Shown here one piece after another: positions 1 through 11,600 of a stretch of DNA of 64,000 nucleotides. How positions within the stretch are numbered: position 1 is the first letter of the stretch; each line of letters begins with the position of its first letter. The notes beneath the pieces are model-generated. The model saw only the letters and a program-made list of their open reading frames with translations, had not been told where the DNA came from and ran no database searches. Made by a program: the position numbers and the translations under genes. The DNA is taken from positions 37,298,665 to 37,362,664 of the forward strand of contig OX243815.1 in assembly GCA_945859605.1 (NCBI GenBank). The letters are read 5' to 3'. The DNA is from Lumbricus rubellus. Its lineage: Eukaryota; Annelida; Clitellata; Crassiclitellata; Lumbricidae.

Positions 1-949
1 AACAGGATAGGCCTATACGTATACAGCCTAATGTAGTAGAGAAGAAGAGTTGGGTAGGTCATTTGTGTATATTATGAAAAGAAGGGGACCAAGAATGGAG
101 AATGTAGGCGCAGAATACTGCGAGAACGACAATAAAATTATTGTAGGTTTTTGCAACAGAAGACTAAAGTCTTCCAGGTCTGTGCTATAGGGAAGACTAG
201 ACTCCTATGTAGCAAAGTTCTACAGGCTAATAATAACGGAACTGAAAAAAACTCTGGTCAAATCTGGTCAGGATATAGGCCTAGCATATACAGTCCACGG
301 GCAAGACTCACGTCTTTCCCGCAGGCTCACGTATAAGCATTTCATCCTGTTTCTTCGGACCAGAGTTAATTAGCACATGGTTCATTCTCTTTATAAGACA
401 TACGAGTTGACTTTTTTTAAAAGGTGTCTAAGTGACTTCATTTTTCAGCGACTAATTTAATAATAATTATATAGCTCAACAAGTTTATTTACTATTATTT
501 CTGCACAATATATTAGGTTCATAGTTGCTTACATAGTTTACATATTGCAGGGCTTTTTAAAACGTGCAGTTGTACACTAAATGTCCAGTTCCAAATAGAT
601 TTGTGCAGTTGTAGAAGCACTTCTGTACAGTTAAAACTAGCAAAAATGGAAATTTTCCTCCAATTTACCATGGATGATGGGAAGGAAAAGGATTTGTGCA
701 GTTCTAAAAATTCTTTAAAAACAGCCCTGGCATAATTATTATTGTAATAATGTAATTGTAAGGTAGGCCTAATTGATATGCAAAACGGAGGCTCGATCGT
801 ACTCGCCCCCACCCACCAGGGCCACCCCTCAGAAACCTTGCTAGTTGGACTCTCAAGACTTAGTATAGCCTATGGAGGGACTATAATTATATAATTAAGC
901 ACTGCAGCTTCGGTAATAATTTTATTATAGGCCTCACATTATTTTAAAC
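1..949. other. Non-coding, repeat-rich stretch without a gene
   Basis: No reading frame here resembles a protein. The sequence is AT-rich with scattered AGGCCTA/TAGGCCT words, for example near 10, 280, 768 and 928. I see no RNA gene or promoter signal I would defend. Confidence 0.6.
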
Positions 950-1097
950 CAGTAGTGTAGTCCTAAAAAATGAAGTGGGGGAACGCTCTTTATAATAATA
1001 TTATTGTTAGTAGTATTATTATTAATATTCCATTATCACTGGAAAAAAGTGGAGAAACGGCGTTCCCCGCGTTCCCCCCCCCCCCACTACACCACTG
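950..1097. mobile_element. hAT-type MITE with 8-bp target duplication
   Basis: The element opens with CAGTAGTGTAGT and closes with ACTACACCACTG, imperfect terminal inverted repeats starting CAG as in hAT transposons. The 8-bp TTTTAAAC lies directly on both sides (942-949 and 1098-1105). At 148 bp with no frame it is non-autonomous. The interior carries GGGGGAACGC on the left and GGCGTTCCCC on the right, similar to the element near the window's right end. Confidence 0.85.
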
Positions 1098-1195
1098 TTT
1101 TAAACTTGAAAGGGAGATGATCATGGAGGAATAGGCTAATCATGATAAAACACGATCATTTAAATTAATTTATCCCAATTATAGGTGCCTGTACC

Positions 1196-1524
1196 CAAGG
1201 GCGGATACAGAAATTTTGGACGGGGGGCCAAAATTTCTTGTTGATGACCTTTTTTTTTTTTTAGTCATCCGGCCAAATTTTCGGGAAAATAATACCATTT
1301 TGTCCGCCCAAAAAGTTGATGACCTTTTTTTTTTTTTAGTCATCCGGTCAAATTTTTGGAGGGGGGCCGCGCAATGCATGGGTATTTCTTAATAGGGGGG
1401 GCCAAATTGTACAATATATACATTGTTCCACAACATGTTCAATCCAAATGGGGGGCCACGATACATGGGAATTCTAAATGGGGGGGCCATGGCCGGATAA
1501 GCCCCCCCCCTGGATCCGCCCCTG
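1196..1524. mobile_element. hAT-type MITE with 8-bp target duplication
   Basis: Left end CAAGGGCGGATACAG pairs with right end CTGGATCCGCCCCTG (13 of 15 positions). The 8-bp CCTGTACC flanks both ends (1188-1195 and 1525-1532). The 329-bp interior has no coding capacity but contains two copies of a small hairpin, GATGAC, a T-run, then GTCATC (1243-1269 and 1318-1344), and several GGGGGGCC runs. Confidence 0.85.
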
Positions 1525-4286
1525 CCTGTACCGGTAGTGAATTAGTCTGGGACAGCAGGCCCTATTCCGTAGAATAGGCCTACGCACGATTTAATTTGTA
1601 GGCCTAATTAAGCTTATAGACTATGATCAGTTAAATTGCATGCGTTGTTTACAAAATAACTTTAAGGGGCGCTAAATGCGCATAGGCCTACAAACAAAAA
1701 GGACCTACAAACAATTGCTATTAATAGGCCTATATAGGCCTAGTCGCCACCTAGATATCTTGCCATGCACCATGGGCAGTTTTTGATAAGAACTCCATAT
1801 AGGGCCTAAGCCTACCGAAATCTATAATAGGTAGCCTACTAGAGTAATTAATTTACAATAGCTTAAAAATGATTAAATAGGCTAAAGTCGCTAAACGAAT
1901 TGTTTAAAATAAATAGCCTAAAAATAACCCCGTGAACAAGGAACAAACTAATTTTTAAAACTAGACTATTTTTCTCTTCATCCATGTTGCGACTTGATTT
2001 CTGATTAAACGAATAGGCCTAGGCCTATATTATAGGCCTAGACTACAGACTGTCATGGCCAGCAGCCAGACCAGAGGGGGATATGCCTAGACCTAAACCC
2101 CACGAACTCAGCCTATAGGGTTGTATCCAGGGCATTTTAACAGAAATTTGTGGAACTGCACAATTAACCAGGAAGTTTTTCCAGTGCGGCTTTCTTTATT
2201 TGACGAAAATTTCTCGTCGTTTCAGAAAATTTTCAAATTTCCCGAATTTTCCCGAGAAATTTATGTCGCAATTCGGCCACGAAAAACTGATGACCTTTTT
2301 TAGTCATCCAGTTGAAAATTATTTTGTTTTGTTTCGCCTTCCTGCTTATTTTTTCACTGCACGTGCTGCAGGTCCTTCGTTCTTCCGTGGTAAACCGGCT
2401 GCAATTATAAGACTTAGGCCTAGGCCTACATGTAGGGCCTATAGTAGGCTGCAGGCATACCTTTTTCTAATGATTTCACTGCACATAGGCCTATAGGGCC
2501 TATAAATTATGAGGTCGTTGGGCCTAACTGCTTTTACAACTGCGTTAAAAAGCCGTTTTTATCCTTAAACAGGGCGGTCGCAGCTTAATTGAACCCTGTT
2601 CAAAACAGAAAGAAATAAGGAATGAGCTAACATTCGTGTCGGTTGGAGGTTCAATGTAGTCTAGGGCCTAGACTATACCGCGGGTCGGGTGCGCATTTCA
2701 CGCGTCGGGCTGCGCACGGATATAGTGGTAAAGTAGCCTAGACCTATGCATCTTTTACGGCTTATGAATAATTATTAAAGTTATTCATGGTCAGACATTT
2801 TTCTAAGCAGGGCATAGCCAGTGCGCTGGTAAAAGCAAACAGTGCAGAAGCGATATTTTATGCCCAAATAAATTCTTGGCAGCGAAAATTTAGAGACAGG
2901 ACAACGACCATGGCAGGGCAAAGATCTTTTTATTAGGGTATTTGCCCTGATTTTCCCTGGTGTAGCACCGCCACTTAGCCTATTACAAACTAACATACGG
3001 TAGCCTAGATCTATTTATTATATTTCTATATTTTTTAGTCATTTCATCATGTCCTCGAAAATCTCTTATTAGGCCTATAGGCCTACCATTTTTCATTTTT
3101 TCACTGCCAAAATAGTTGATGACCTTTTTTAGTAGCCTAATTTCATCATGTCCTCGAGAATCTCTTCTTACAACGCTTTTATAACGTCAACAGTAGGCTA
3201 TATTCATGACATCAAATGTCGATGTCCTAACACTTAACGATTGAGGGGGGAGAACAATGGCATGGACGACCCGCCCCCCCCCCCCCCCCCCATCACAGTC
3301 ACTGAGCTTTTAGGCAATGTAGATAAAAATTAATAGTTGATTTCCTGAGCCCTAAGTGCACGATCACAAGCATCCTTTGAATTCAGAATAGCGCAAAGAG
3401 TGAAGCCATCTAGCGAATGTTTTGACGCCAAGTCGCTGCCTTTTTGTGGTAGTCGTAGCCCAAGTATTAACTAACTAACACGCCCAACAAGCATTTCTTT
3501 ACGTTCTTAGCATATAAGCGTTATAAATGCTCTGTACAGATGCAAGATCAATAAAATTTCCCTACAGTTTACGTTCGCCTATTATTTAAACGCAGGCACT
3601 TGATTTGTTTTTAAAACTACACACCATTTTTAGACATCTTCATTTATTACAAAGCTGTGTACATCCGCTACTATGCTATCGTCGTTGTCGTCGTCATTAA
3701 TTTATAATACGACAATTTTTGCAAGGTCCTTGCTGTATACTATGGCGCGGATCGAAATAAAGTGGTAAAGAAAACGTCACGATGTTGTTTCGTGGGTACT
3801 TCGAAGATCATGTGGAGTTTTCTTGAAGTTAAGAAAGCACCGAGTTTTGTCCCCATCTCCGTATTTACTGCAACTCACGTCTTGGAGTCCGTCACCATAA
3901 GATTTTGACTGAATCTAATGGATTAGGCTATAATCCATTACGACCGTAATATAGACACCCGAATTATTGATCATATCTCTGTATAATTAAGAAACTAGAA
4001 AGAATCTACGTAACGTATGTATTAAAGCAGGGCTGGGTGTGCTGCACTAAATGGTAATGATCAGTTTAATGATGATAGGTCTGGTAACATAGGCCTAAAT
4101 ATAATAATAATTTGTGTTTAATAGCATTGTGCAGTAGCCGACAGGCTATGCTTTCCCAGCTGTACGCCTGCAGGGTGAGAATTAAGCCTGGGTTGAGGAA
4201 TTTTAGGGCTTCAACCCTGATCGTTCCTACCCAGTTTAAACCCTGGCTGCATGCTATAGCTATAGCTACTACAGTAGGCCTACTAC
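1525..4286. other. Non-coding stretch dense in TAGGCCTA palindromes
   Basis: No gene is recognised. TAGGCCTA/AGGCCTA words cluster near 1575, 1600, 1725, 2015-2040, 2410-2440, 2485 and 3070. A decayed repeat at about 2190-2310 ends in the same GATGAC/T-run/GTCATC hairpin seen in the preceding element, and a partial copy lies near 3118. A C-homopolymer lies near 3273-3291. Confidence 0.55.
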
Positions 4287-4444
4287 CATGGGCGGAGTTT
4301 GGTTTCCGTTCTTGGGAGGGCTAATGCCTTCTTGGAGGGGCTAAACCCGGAAAAAGATACCATTCTCATGGTAAAAAAGCTGAATCCGGGCCTTCTTGGG
4401 GGGGGGGCTTAGCTCCCCCTAGCCCCTGATAAACTCCGCCCATG
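4287..4444. mobile_element. hAT-type MITE with perfect 14-bp ends
   Basis: CATGGGCGGAGTTT at the left is the exact reverse complement of AAACTCCGCCCATG at the right. The 8-bp target duplication CCTACTAC is present at 4279-4286 and 4445-4452. The element is 158 bp and non-coding. Perfect ends and an intact duplication suggest a fairly young insertion. Confidence 0.85.
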
Positions 4445-5149
4445 CCTACTACTCGGCCTACTGCTGCTACCATAGGCAGAGACTTGGACCTGGGTTGGGG
4501 GATGGTTATACTGGCAAAAATTAGAGGCGAATACACGCTACCGTTGCCTATAGGCTAGGCCTGTTTGCAGATCATTTTCTGGTAGGCCTATAGCCTACAC
4601 GCGAATAATTGTGAGCACACGCTGTAGGCCTAGGCTATACCTCAATTACAGCCCTGTTGGGGAAGCGGGTGTGAATGATCTACCGAAAGACAATCGCCGA
4701 GGGGAAAAGGTTTCATCATGTGCGATTTTTTCCGAATTTCCACGCTGCAATGGCAAGATTTCAAGCTGTCGTATAAAAAGTTGCTCCTTATTTCAGTGCT
4801 GATATAGGCTATGGCGCGTGGTTTGGGATTTAAGTAAAATTAGATAGGGCCTATGCCTACTTATACAGCCTATGCCTATAATAATAATGATCAATTTTTA
4901 AACTAGACGTCTCTGGGGGCTTTGGGGGGAAGTTCCCCCGGGCCCCTGGAATGAATTTTCCCTACAGGAGATATTATTATTAGTAGTAGTAGGCCTAGTA
5001 GTAGCAGTAGTAGCCTATTAGTATTATTAGCGTTATTATTAGGCCTCCGAAAAGCGAATCTGAGGCGCGGATAGCCTAGTCAGCCGCCAGATATCGCGAG
5101 GTGTTGTATAGCCTACATGTAGCCTATATTGTATAATTATATAGGCTAC

Positions 5150-5243
5150 AGTAACTGTCTGTGAGGAAAGAAACGTAAACCACCTCACTCATCTCATCCT
5201 CGAAGGCATAGACCCAATGAACTTGACTTAAGGCAAAGAACTT

Positions 5244-5330
<87 letters not shown>

Positions 5331-5367
5331 CATGATCATCATCATCATCATCATCATCACCACCACC

Positions 5368-5452
<85 letters not shown>

Positions 5453-5496
5453 CCACCATCATCACCACCACCACCACCATCATCACCACCACCACC

Positions 5497-5546
<50 letters not shown>
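5150..5546 (+). repeat. 5'-truncated SINE tail with a large (ATC)n array
   Basis: Positions 5150-5245 align by eye with the 3' half of the SINE at 49165-49449: both have CTGTG.GGAAAG.AACG, then ACCACCTCACTCAT, then a GGCA(A/G)AGAAC block just before an ATC tail. Here the tail is about 300 bp of CAT/CAC/GAT triplets. In one plus frame nearly all units are CAT or CAC, both His codons, with three GAT interruptions, but there is no flanking gene. The array therefore looks like an expanded retroposon tail, not coding sequence. Confidence 0.7.
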
Positions 5547-6332
5547 ATTTTTATATTATTATTGTAACTTATTGTCATTGTTATGGCTATGATTAGCCTA
5601 GGACTATGATTACAATCAAGATTAGTCTAGGGCAGGACTAGGCTACGGTTTCGATGGTGCTTGTAATATTATCATGATTGGAGTTATTCTTGCTATTGGG
5701 TACTACTTTCTAGGGCGGAAGTTATTGTCCCTGACGATGTTCTATGCCTGCGCATCATTTCAGTTTGAGGTATTTTTTGGTTTGTTTTATTCCTCGCTCG
5801 TGAAAGCAAGGAACCACAAAAATATCGATGATGATTAGAAATTAAATATTGTGATGACGACAACGACAACAAATACTGGATCCAAAGTGTGAATTATAAT
5901 ATGAATTGGATCATCAATATAAAGGTGTCTGTTTGGGACAGAAACTAAGATTACGATTGTAAGCAAACTGTATACAATTATAACAAAAACGTTACACGAT
6001 ATCAAGTAGATGTATATTTTCGTGTTACATTATTCATATTCTAGGCGTGCGAATAGTTAATTCTGAATAAAATGGTTTGTAAATATTTACATGGTCAGTT
6101 CTTACACGGCTGCGTTTGGGATCATGAACGTCGTACAAGCATCACTGTCACCTAGCGAATGGGTTGGTTGAGGTTCGTTCTTATAACCACTGAACGGAGT
6201 CGCGGATCAATGTTCAGAAGCGCTCTCCTATGATCATAATAATTTAACTCTCAATTTTTTGCGTGAAATTAAAACGACCCAAGTGAGCCTAATTTTCTTG
6301 GTTTTAAAACGCACCTGCTTGATCCCTTAGAG
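5547..6332. other. Non-coding interval without recognisable feature
   Basis: I see no coding exon or RNA gene, and no element with terminal repeats, between the ATC array and the nested hAT cluster. Confidence 0.5.
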
Positions 6333-6690
6333 CAGCGGTTCCCAACCCGTGGCCCGCGGGCCAAAAGTGGCCCGCCAAGCCTAAAAAAATGGCCCGCCAG
6401 GTCTCAAAGTGGCCCTCATCTCTCAGAGAATTAACAAAAATATATGAAAAAATTGACAATTTTGACAGGACAGAACACATAATTATTTTCTATTACAATT
6501 TATTTTATTTTAATGTCTATAGGTAGCATCATATTTATATTTTGATTCAATTATAGCAATTTTATATGCTTTTAGTTAATTAAATTTTAGCAATGTGGCC
6601 CCTCAATGTTCTTTAATTAAGAAAAAGTGGCCCCCTTGCCCTCCAACTTAGAAAAAGTGGCCCTAAGGTCAAAAAAGGTTGGGAACCACT

Positions 6691-8242
6691 CAGGGCCGTT
6701 TTAAGGAATTTTGGGGCCCTAGGCACAGACACTAATTCTAAACGTAACTATGAGTCTCATCTAGTTCTCCTCTTCTGGGGGGGGGGGGGGAAATCAAGGT
6801 TTCTCGGGGACGGAGAAAGAGTATATGCCGGTCGATCGCTGAGACGCATAGCGCCGAGTCGGGAGGGGAAAGGGTAGGGAATATGCCCCTCCCAACCGGA
6901 AAATTTGGAATTTTTACATTGCAATGGCAGCGTTAAGCTGTCGTTTTAACAAATCTCTCAACTATCGCAGTGCTGACCTGAATAGTCTAAGACTTCAATA
7001 AATGTTCTTACAATTGTAAGAATTTCTTTATCAGTTTCCACAACGTAGGCTAATGGTAGCATCGTAAGCTGCGATCCTAACAAAATTACTATATTATTTC
7101 AGTGCTGACCAAAAAAGAGTGGTTGAAAATTTCAGTTAGTATATTATTATTACACTTATAATTTCTTTGCGTATCAAGTTCTGCAACTCAGTTCTGCTGT
7201 TTCTGGACCATTACAGTATAGGCCTAATGTATAACTGCAGACAGGTGCATAAAATAAGCTTAATAAGCCCGACTTTCTTGCACTGGAATTAGCTTATTCC
7301 CGTTGCTCAAAAAGGTCCTACATTTCTGACCAGGACACAGTTATCAGAATAGTTACAAATGTTACACAAACCTAGGAAGAACTACCAAAATCGGGAACCC
7401 ATGTACAGGGTCGGATTAAGGCATGTTCAACATGTTCGGCCGAACAGGGGCCCCACACTTTAGGGGGCCCCCACACATTCTAAACAAAAATTTTAGACGA
7501 AATTTTTATATTTCGAGTAATTTCCCAAAAAAATTTGGCCGGATGACTAAAAAAAAATCATCAACTTTTTGGCAAGAAAAATTTTCCGAACAGGGCCCCC
7601 ACATTTCTTAATCCGGCCCTACCCATGTAGTAGACTAATGATGCTATAAGTGTTAGTTGTAAAAACATAGTCTTGCACAATATTAACAGTAAACTATACT
7701 CAGTGTAATAGTATCATATATTATATTAGTGGATTTTATCATTATAATTACAATCTAATATCACGGCAGGCCTATATATTAGAGCTCGAGTATAACACTA
7801 ATGTAAACGGCAACTAAAAACTATTATTTGATCAAATGTTTGGGTAGTCACTTCTAGGTGGAGCTCCCCATGAAGATGCCTAGATTAGGAACGTAATCCG
7901 ATTTGCGCCTCAATCTCTCAGTCTCAGATATAGAGTAGGCCTCCTATTAGCCGGCCTACATATCACACGCCTTCTATGTGCATTATGCCATTTTTGTTAC
8001 ATTTGTTAATAATATAGTATAGTGCTGACACAGCTAGCATAGCAATATTTTGTATTAAAAGTGTAAAATAAATGTTAGTTTAACATAGGCCTAGCCTACA
8101 TCAAAGTTTCGTATAACATGTTGCTCATTTGTTATGTGATGTAGGCCTAGGCTAGTCTATTATTTTCGGTCGCCGCGGGGCCCCCCTGTTGCGCGGGGCC
8201 ATAGGCCCATGCCTCGCGTGCCTAGGCGTTAAAACGGCTCTG
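6691..8242. mobile_element. Inner hAT-type element inserted in the outer element
   Basis: CAGGGCCGTTTTAA at the left matches the reverse complement of TTAAAACGGCTCTG at the right with one mismatch. The 8-bp GAACCACT, which is part of the outer element's terminus, is duplicated at 6683-6690 and 8243-8250, proving insertion into that element. It is 1552 bp long, but I find no transposase frame. It hosts a third element at 7406-7621. Confidence 0.85.
7406..7621. mobile_element. Innermost hAT-type MITE of the nest
   Basis: CAGGGTCGGATTAAG at the left pairs with CTTAATCCGGCCCTA at the right (two mismatches). The 8-bp CCCATGTA is at 7398-7405 and 7622-7629. The 216-bp interior has GGGGCCCCAC motifs and one copy of the GATGAC/A-run/TCATC hairpin (7542-7562), linking it to the element at 1196-1524. 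Confidence 0.85.
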
Positions 8243-8259
8243 GAACCACTTCCTTAGAG

Positions 8260-8623
8260 TTAGACAGACGGCCGAGCTCACTTGACACAGCGCTTTCAAG
8301 AGATTCGTAAAATGCCTTCTACAAATGATCACATGAAATAACTTGGTACTCTAGTTGCGCTCAAAGAATAGGTATGGGGGTGCTTGCGCTGGGTCATGAT
8401 GTGTAGCGAATCAGCGATATGGTGAAATTTGCCCAGCCAAAATATTGCGCTACATGAGTTTGTTGTTGTACACGCATTTCCTGCTGCGCGTCGACGTGTA
8501 TGTCGGTGGCGCTGCGTTGTTTACGGGGAAAGGGGACTAAATGGAAACTGTTCATCTGTTGTCAGACTTGGACTACAAAACTGTAGAAATTTAAACGAAA
8601 AGTAATATAGTTAATCTGTATAA
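8260..8623 (+). promoter_or_regulatory. SEC23IP 5' flank and probable promoter
   Basis: This is the unique-looking segment between the nested hAT cluster and the SEC23IP start codon. It is richer in CpG than its surroundings near 8410-8520 (for example CTGCGCGTCGACG). No convincing TATA box or initiator can be assigned. An in-frame TAA lies immediately before the chosen ATG (8621-8623), so the coding frame cannot extend upstream in this exon. Confidence 0.4.
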
Positions 8624-11600
8624 ATGAGTGATAAATCGTCGGACAGTCGACCGTCGTCACAGCCGTCTGCCCTACTGTTGATGGCGACGGCTGAGTATGG
8701 GGATTTGAGCGAGGGTGCGGGCCATAGCATTCTTCTGCCGGCGCCTATACGTACCGCAGGAAGCCCTCAAATGCTCTCTACTGGTAAATTGTTGTTATTT
8801 ACAGTGTTATTGCCAGATTTATTAAATGTTGTGGTCATGGTATAGCGCAAGGTTTGGTAAAAGTAACTTAACTGTTTATGAGTTAAATTAGCCTGAGCAG
8901 AAAACCAGGCATCTACCAAGAAACATTTGTTTTGCAATCATGTAATACCACAGGATACGTTCAGACAGTGGCACATATTTTATTGTAAACGTGTAGTTTG
9001 GCGTAAAGGTTATTGTGACTGGTAGAACGTAAACAGTATGGCCGCCGCAGATAGGTGCAGAATAGAGCGGATTGACATACGGCGATCGATAGCCCAATGT
9101 TTCCGCGACCTACGGCGATCTATATAGGCCAATGTTTTCGCGAAAGTAGGTAATTAAAATACCATGAAGAGGTGTATTTGCAGAAATATTAATACGCTTA
9201 AATAAGCTAAAGAGCACAACAAAATTGATTGACCTTAACACATTGGCTCCCAGTTACGAGATATCTCGCGGTTTAACCATGAGATCTCGCGGTTAAACCA
9301 TATACTATATGATGTGTCATTGTCATCTGCGGATATTGTTGGCATATTTTGCAGATGAGGATGCTGAGGCAGACAGTTTCATTGGTCAAACACCGGCCTT
9401 CGATTCACATCACCATAGCACACCGTTCTCTATGTTCCAGCACTCGACGGCCAGCAGCGGTCATGACCCTTTCTCTGACGTTAAACAGCCGCAACTGGAG
9501 GATTTCGGTTCCATGCGACCGAGACCAACATCGGTTTCCCCTCTTTCTGCGGGACAGCAGTCGACTGCGGCAGCAACGAGGTCACTGATGCCTGCGCCTC
9601 CTGCTCCTCTCCCTCAGTTCACACAGGTGCCTTTTGCCGGTCAGAATGTTCCACCTCTGTCGCTGAGCACAGCAGTTCCTCCGGCTGGTAAGTCTATTAC
9701 CTGGATGTCTGATAATAATTATAATATTAATAATAATAATAATTGCGACAGTTTATATGGCGCCATAAGCTATGTCGTTACAAGGGTGCCTCTGATAATG
9801 CTGAAAAATCAGACTTGCCATTGTTTTGAACACAATGGCATTTGCAGCATTCTTATCTTCTTATCTTCCCATTTTATTGCTTGAATGTTGATTAGTGTTA
9901 CCATCATACCATCTTGAAGGGTGCTATAGAAATGAAGAAATAAATAATAAATAAATAAATAAATCAGTAATAAATCCAAATGTCCAATTCTCTATAGAAC
10001 GGCCTATACATTCACACATACTTGCATACTTACTCACATGTAAGTAATATATAGCTGCAGTTTATCTAGAATGCAGAGGAATAAAATATTTGATTGTAAA
10101 GGAGAGGTGGTGTGACATACATCCTGTAAGTAATTTAGCATTGCGTGGTAATTGAGAATTTGATGCTTATCTTGAATGGGGTTAGAATGACATTGATGAC
10201 AATTTACAGCTGTTAGCATTCTTGCTGCACTCTTTCTACAGGAGCTGACCATTTTAATGATGGTTTTATTCTGAGTTTTAATGACGTGTACCCCACTACC
10301 CGGTATATAAATATTAATATAATTATTTGCTCCTAACACATGCAATACAACTGCAGTTGATATTGCCCTACTTCTTACTTAGTTCAGAAGTTCACGAGTG
10401 AAGAACTTGCTCTAGGTCCATACAAGGCAACTGCCTTGGATGAAGCTTGAGCCCATGGGCACCCTCAGATATTTTAAAGGGGCAAAACAAATGGTCATGG
10501 TTTTAAACATTTCAGCAAGTGCTTACTCAGGCCCCTCATTGATTTCTGTTGCTGAAGAATAACTGCTGTTCAAAATTCTATTAATTTAAATTGTTTATAA
10601 ATTTGATGCAATTGGCCTAATTGTTGTTTCAGCAACATCTGCTCCACCTAATTTATTTCGCATGACTGGAAAGCCGCACTATGCTGCACCACCTGCGGAG
10701 ACGACCTCTTACCATGAGTCTCAGATGCACATGGTGCAGCCGGGTCATCCACCGAAGCCTGGTTTTCCACCTGTTCCACCTGTAGTGCAGTCTGGTACCC
10801 TGTCTGCTTTTCCACCTCAACAGCCAACAACGCAACAGGGCGCCTACCACTCTATGTCTTCTTTCTTGCCAAGGCCTTTTGAGTCCGGACCAGTCTCCAC
10901 CTCGTCTGCTGACTTTTCCACGTCGTCTGGTGATGCTCCTGCCCGGGATATGGAGGGCGGGATGAGGTCTTACCAGATCCATCCTCCGGTTGGTTTGCCC
11001 GCTGCTGGGCACACGTATCTTCCGATTCAGCCGCACTGGTTTCACCGCATGACAATAGAAGGAAAACAAGTCTGGAGACCGTTTTCCATGGCTGACTCCA
11101 AACGACTGGAGGAGATCTTCAAGCAAGGTTTGTGTTTGAGGCATCATCTTTACGTTAAGCAGTGTAAAGAAATCAAATTAGTCTCAAAGACTGAGGAAGC
11201 AGCCAGTGCCTATCAGATGGACTTCTTTCTTGTGCTTTGTTTATGACTGCAGAAGTTTGCGATTAATTTAATTGATTCCTTGTTAATTTATTTAAATGAT
11301 TTAATTTGTATGTAACAATTGATCAAAGACCATTTAGATGAAATGCCCTTCAGTTCTGTGTGGAATACTTTTTTTTAGCTCAGTCGGTTATATCAAATTG
11401 TCAATAAACATGTTGCCTAGCACTAGCAGTGGTAACATTCTAGTTGTGTACATTATTGGTTAAAGTAAGACATTTGGAATGAATAACAAGACATTTCTTC
11501 GTCATTGTAGGTGCTTCAGTTGGCCATCTGGTGAGTGTGCAGGGAGGTCGCTACGACGTGAACATAAGACAGCGGCTGCAGACGGCCATCTATTGGCAAG

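Larger units (their letters stand above)
6333..8251. mobile_element. Outer hAT-type element of a three-level nest
   Basis: Left end CAGCGGTTCCCAACC and right end GGTTGGGAACCACT(T) form imperfect inverted repeats of the CAGNGGTTCCCAACC type common in hAT elements. The target duplication CCTTAGAG is at 6325-6332 and 8252-8259. Its right end is split by a second element (6691-8242). Without that insert the outer element is about 360 bp and non-coding. Confidence 0.85.

Noticed and set aside
5124..5592. Open frames of poly-Met/Val and poly-Ile/Thr on both strands
   Set aside because: They are readings of the CAT/CAC triplet array, with no flanking homology or splice context.
9309..9354. Extension of SEC23IP exon 2 upstream of 9355
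   Set aside because: Exon 1 joins at the AG of 9353-9354 in phase and gives a continuous acidic peptide; the upstream part is intron read-through.
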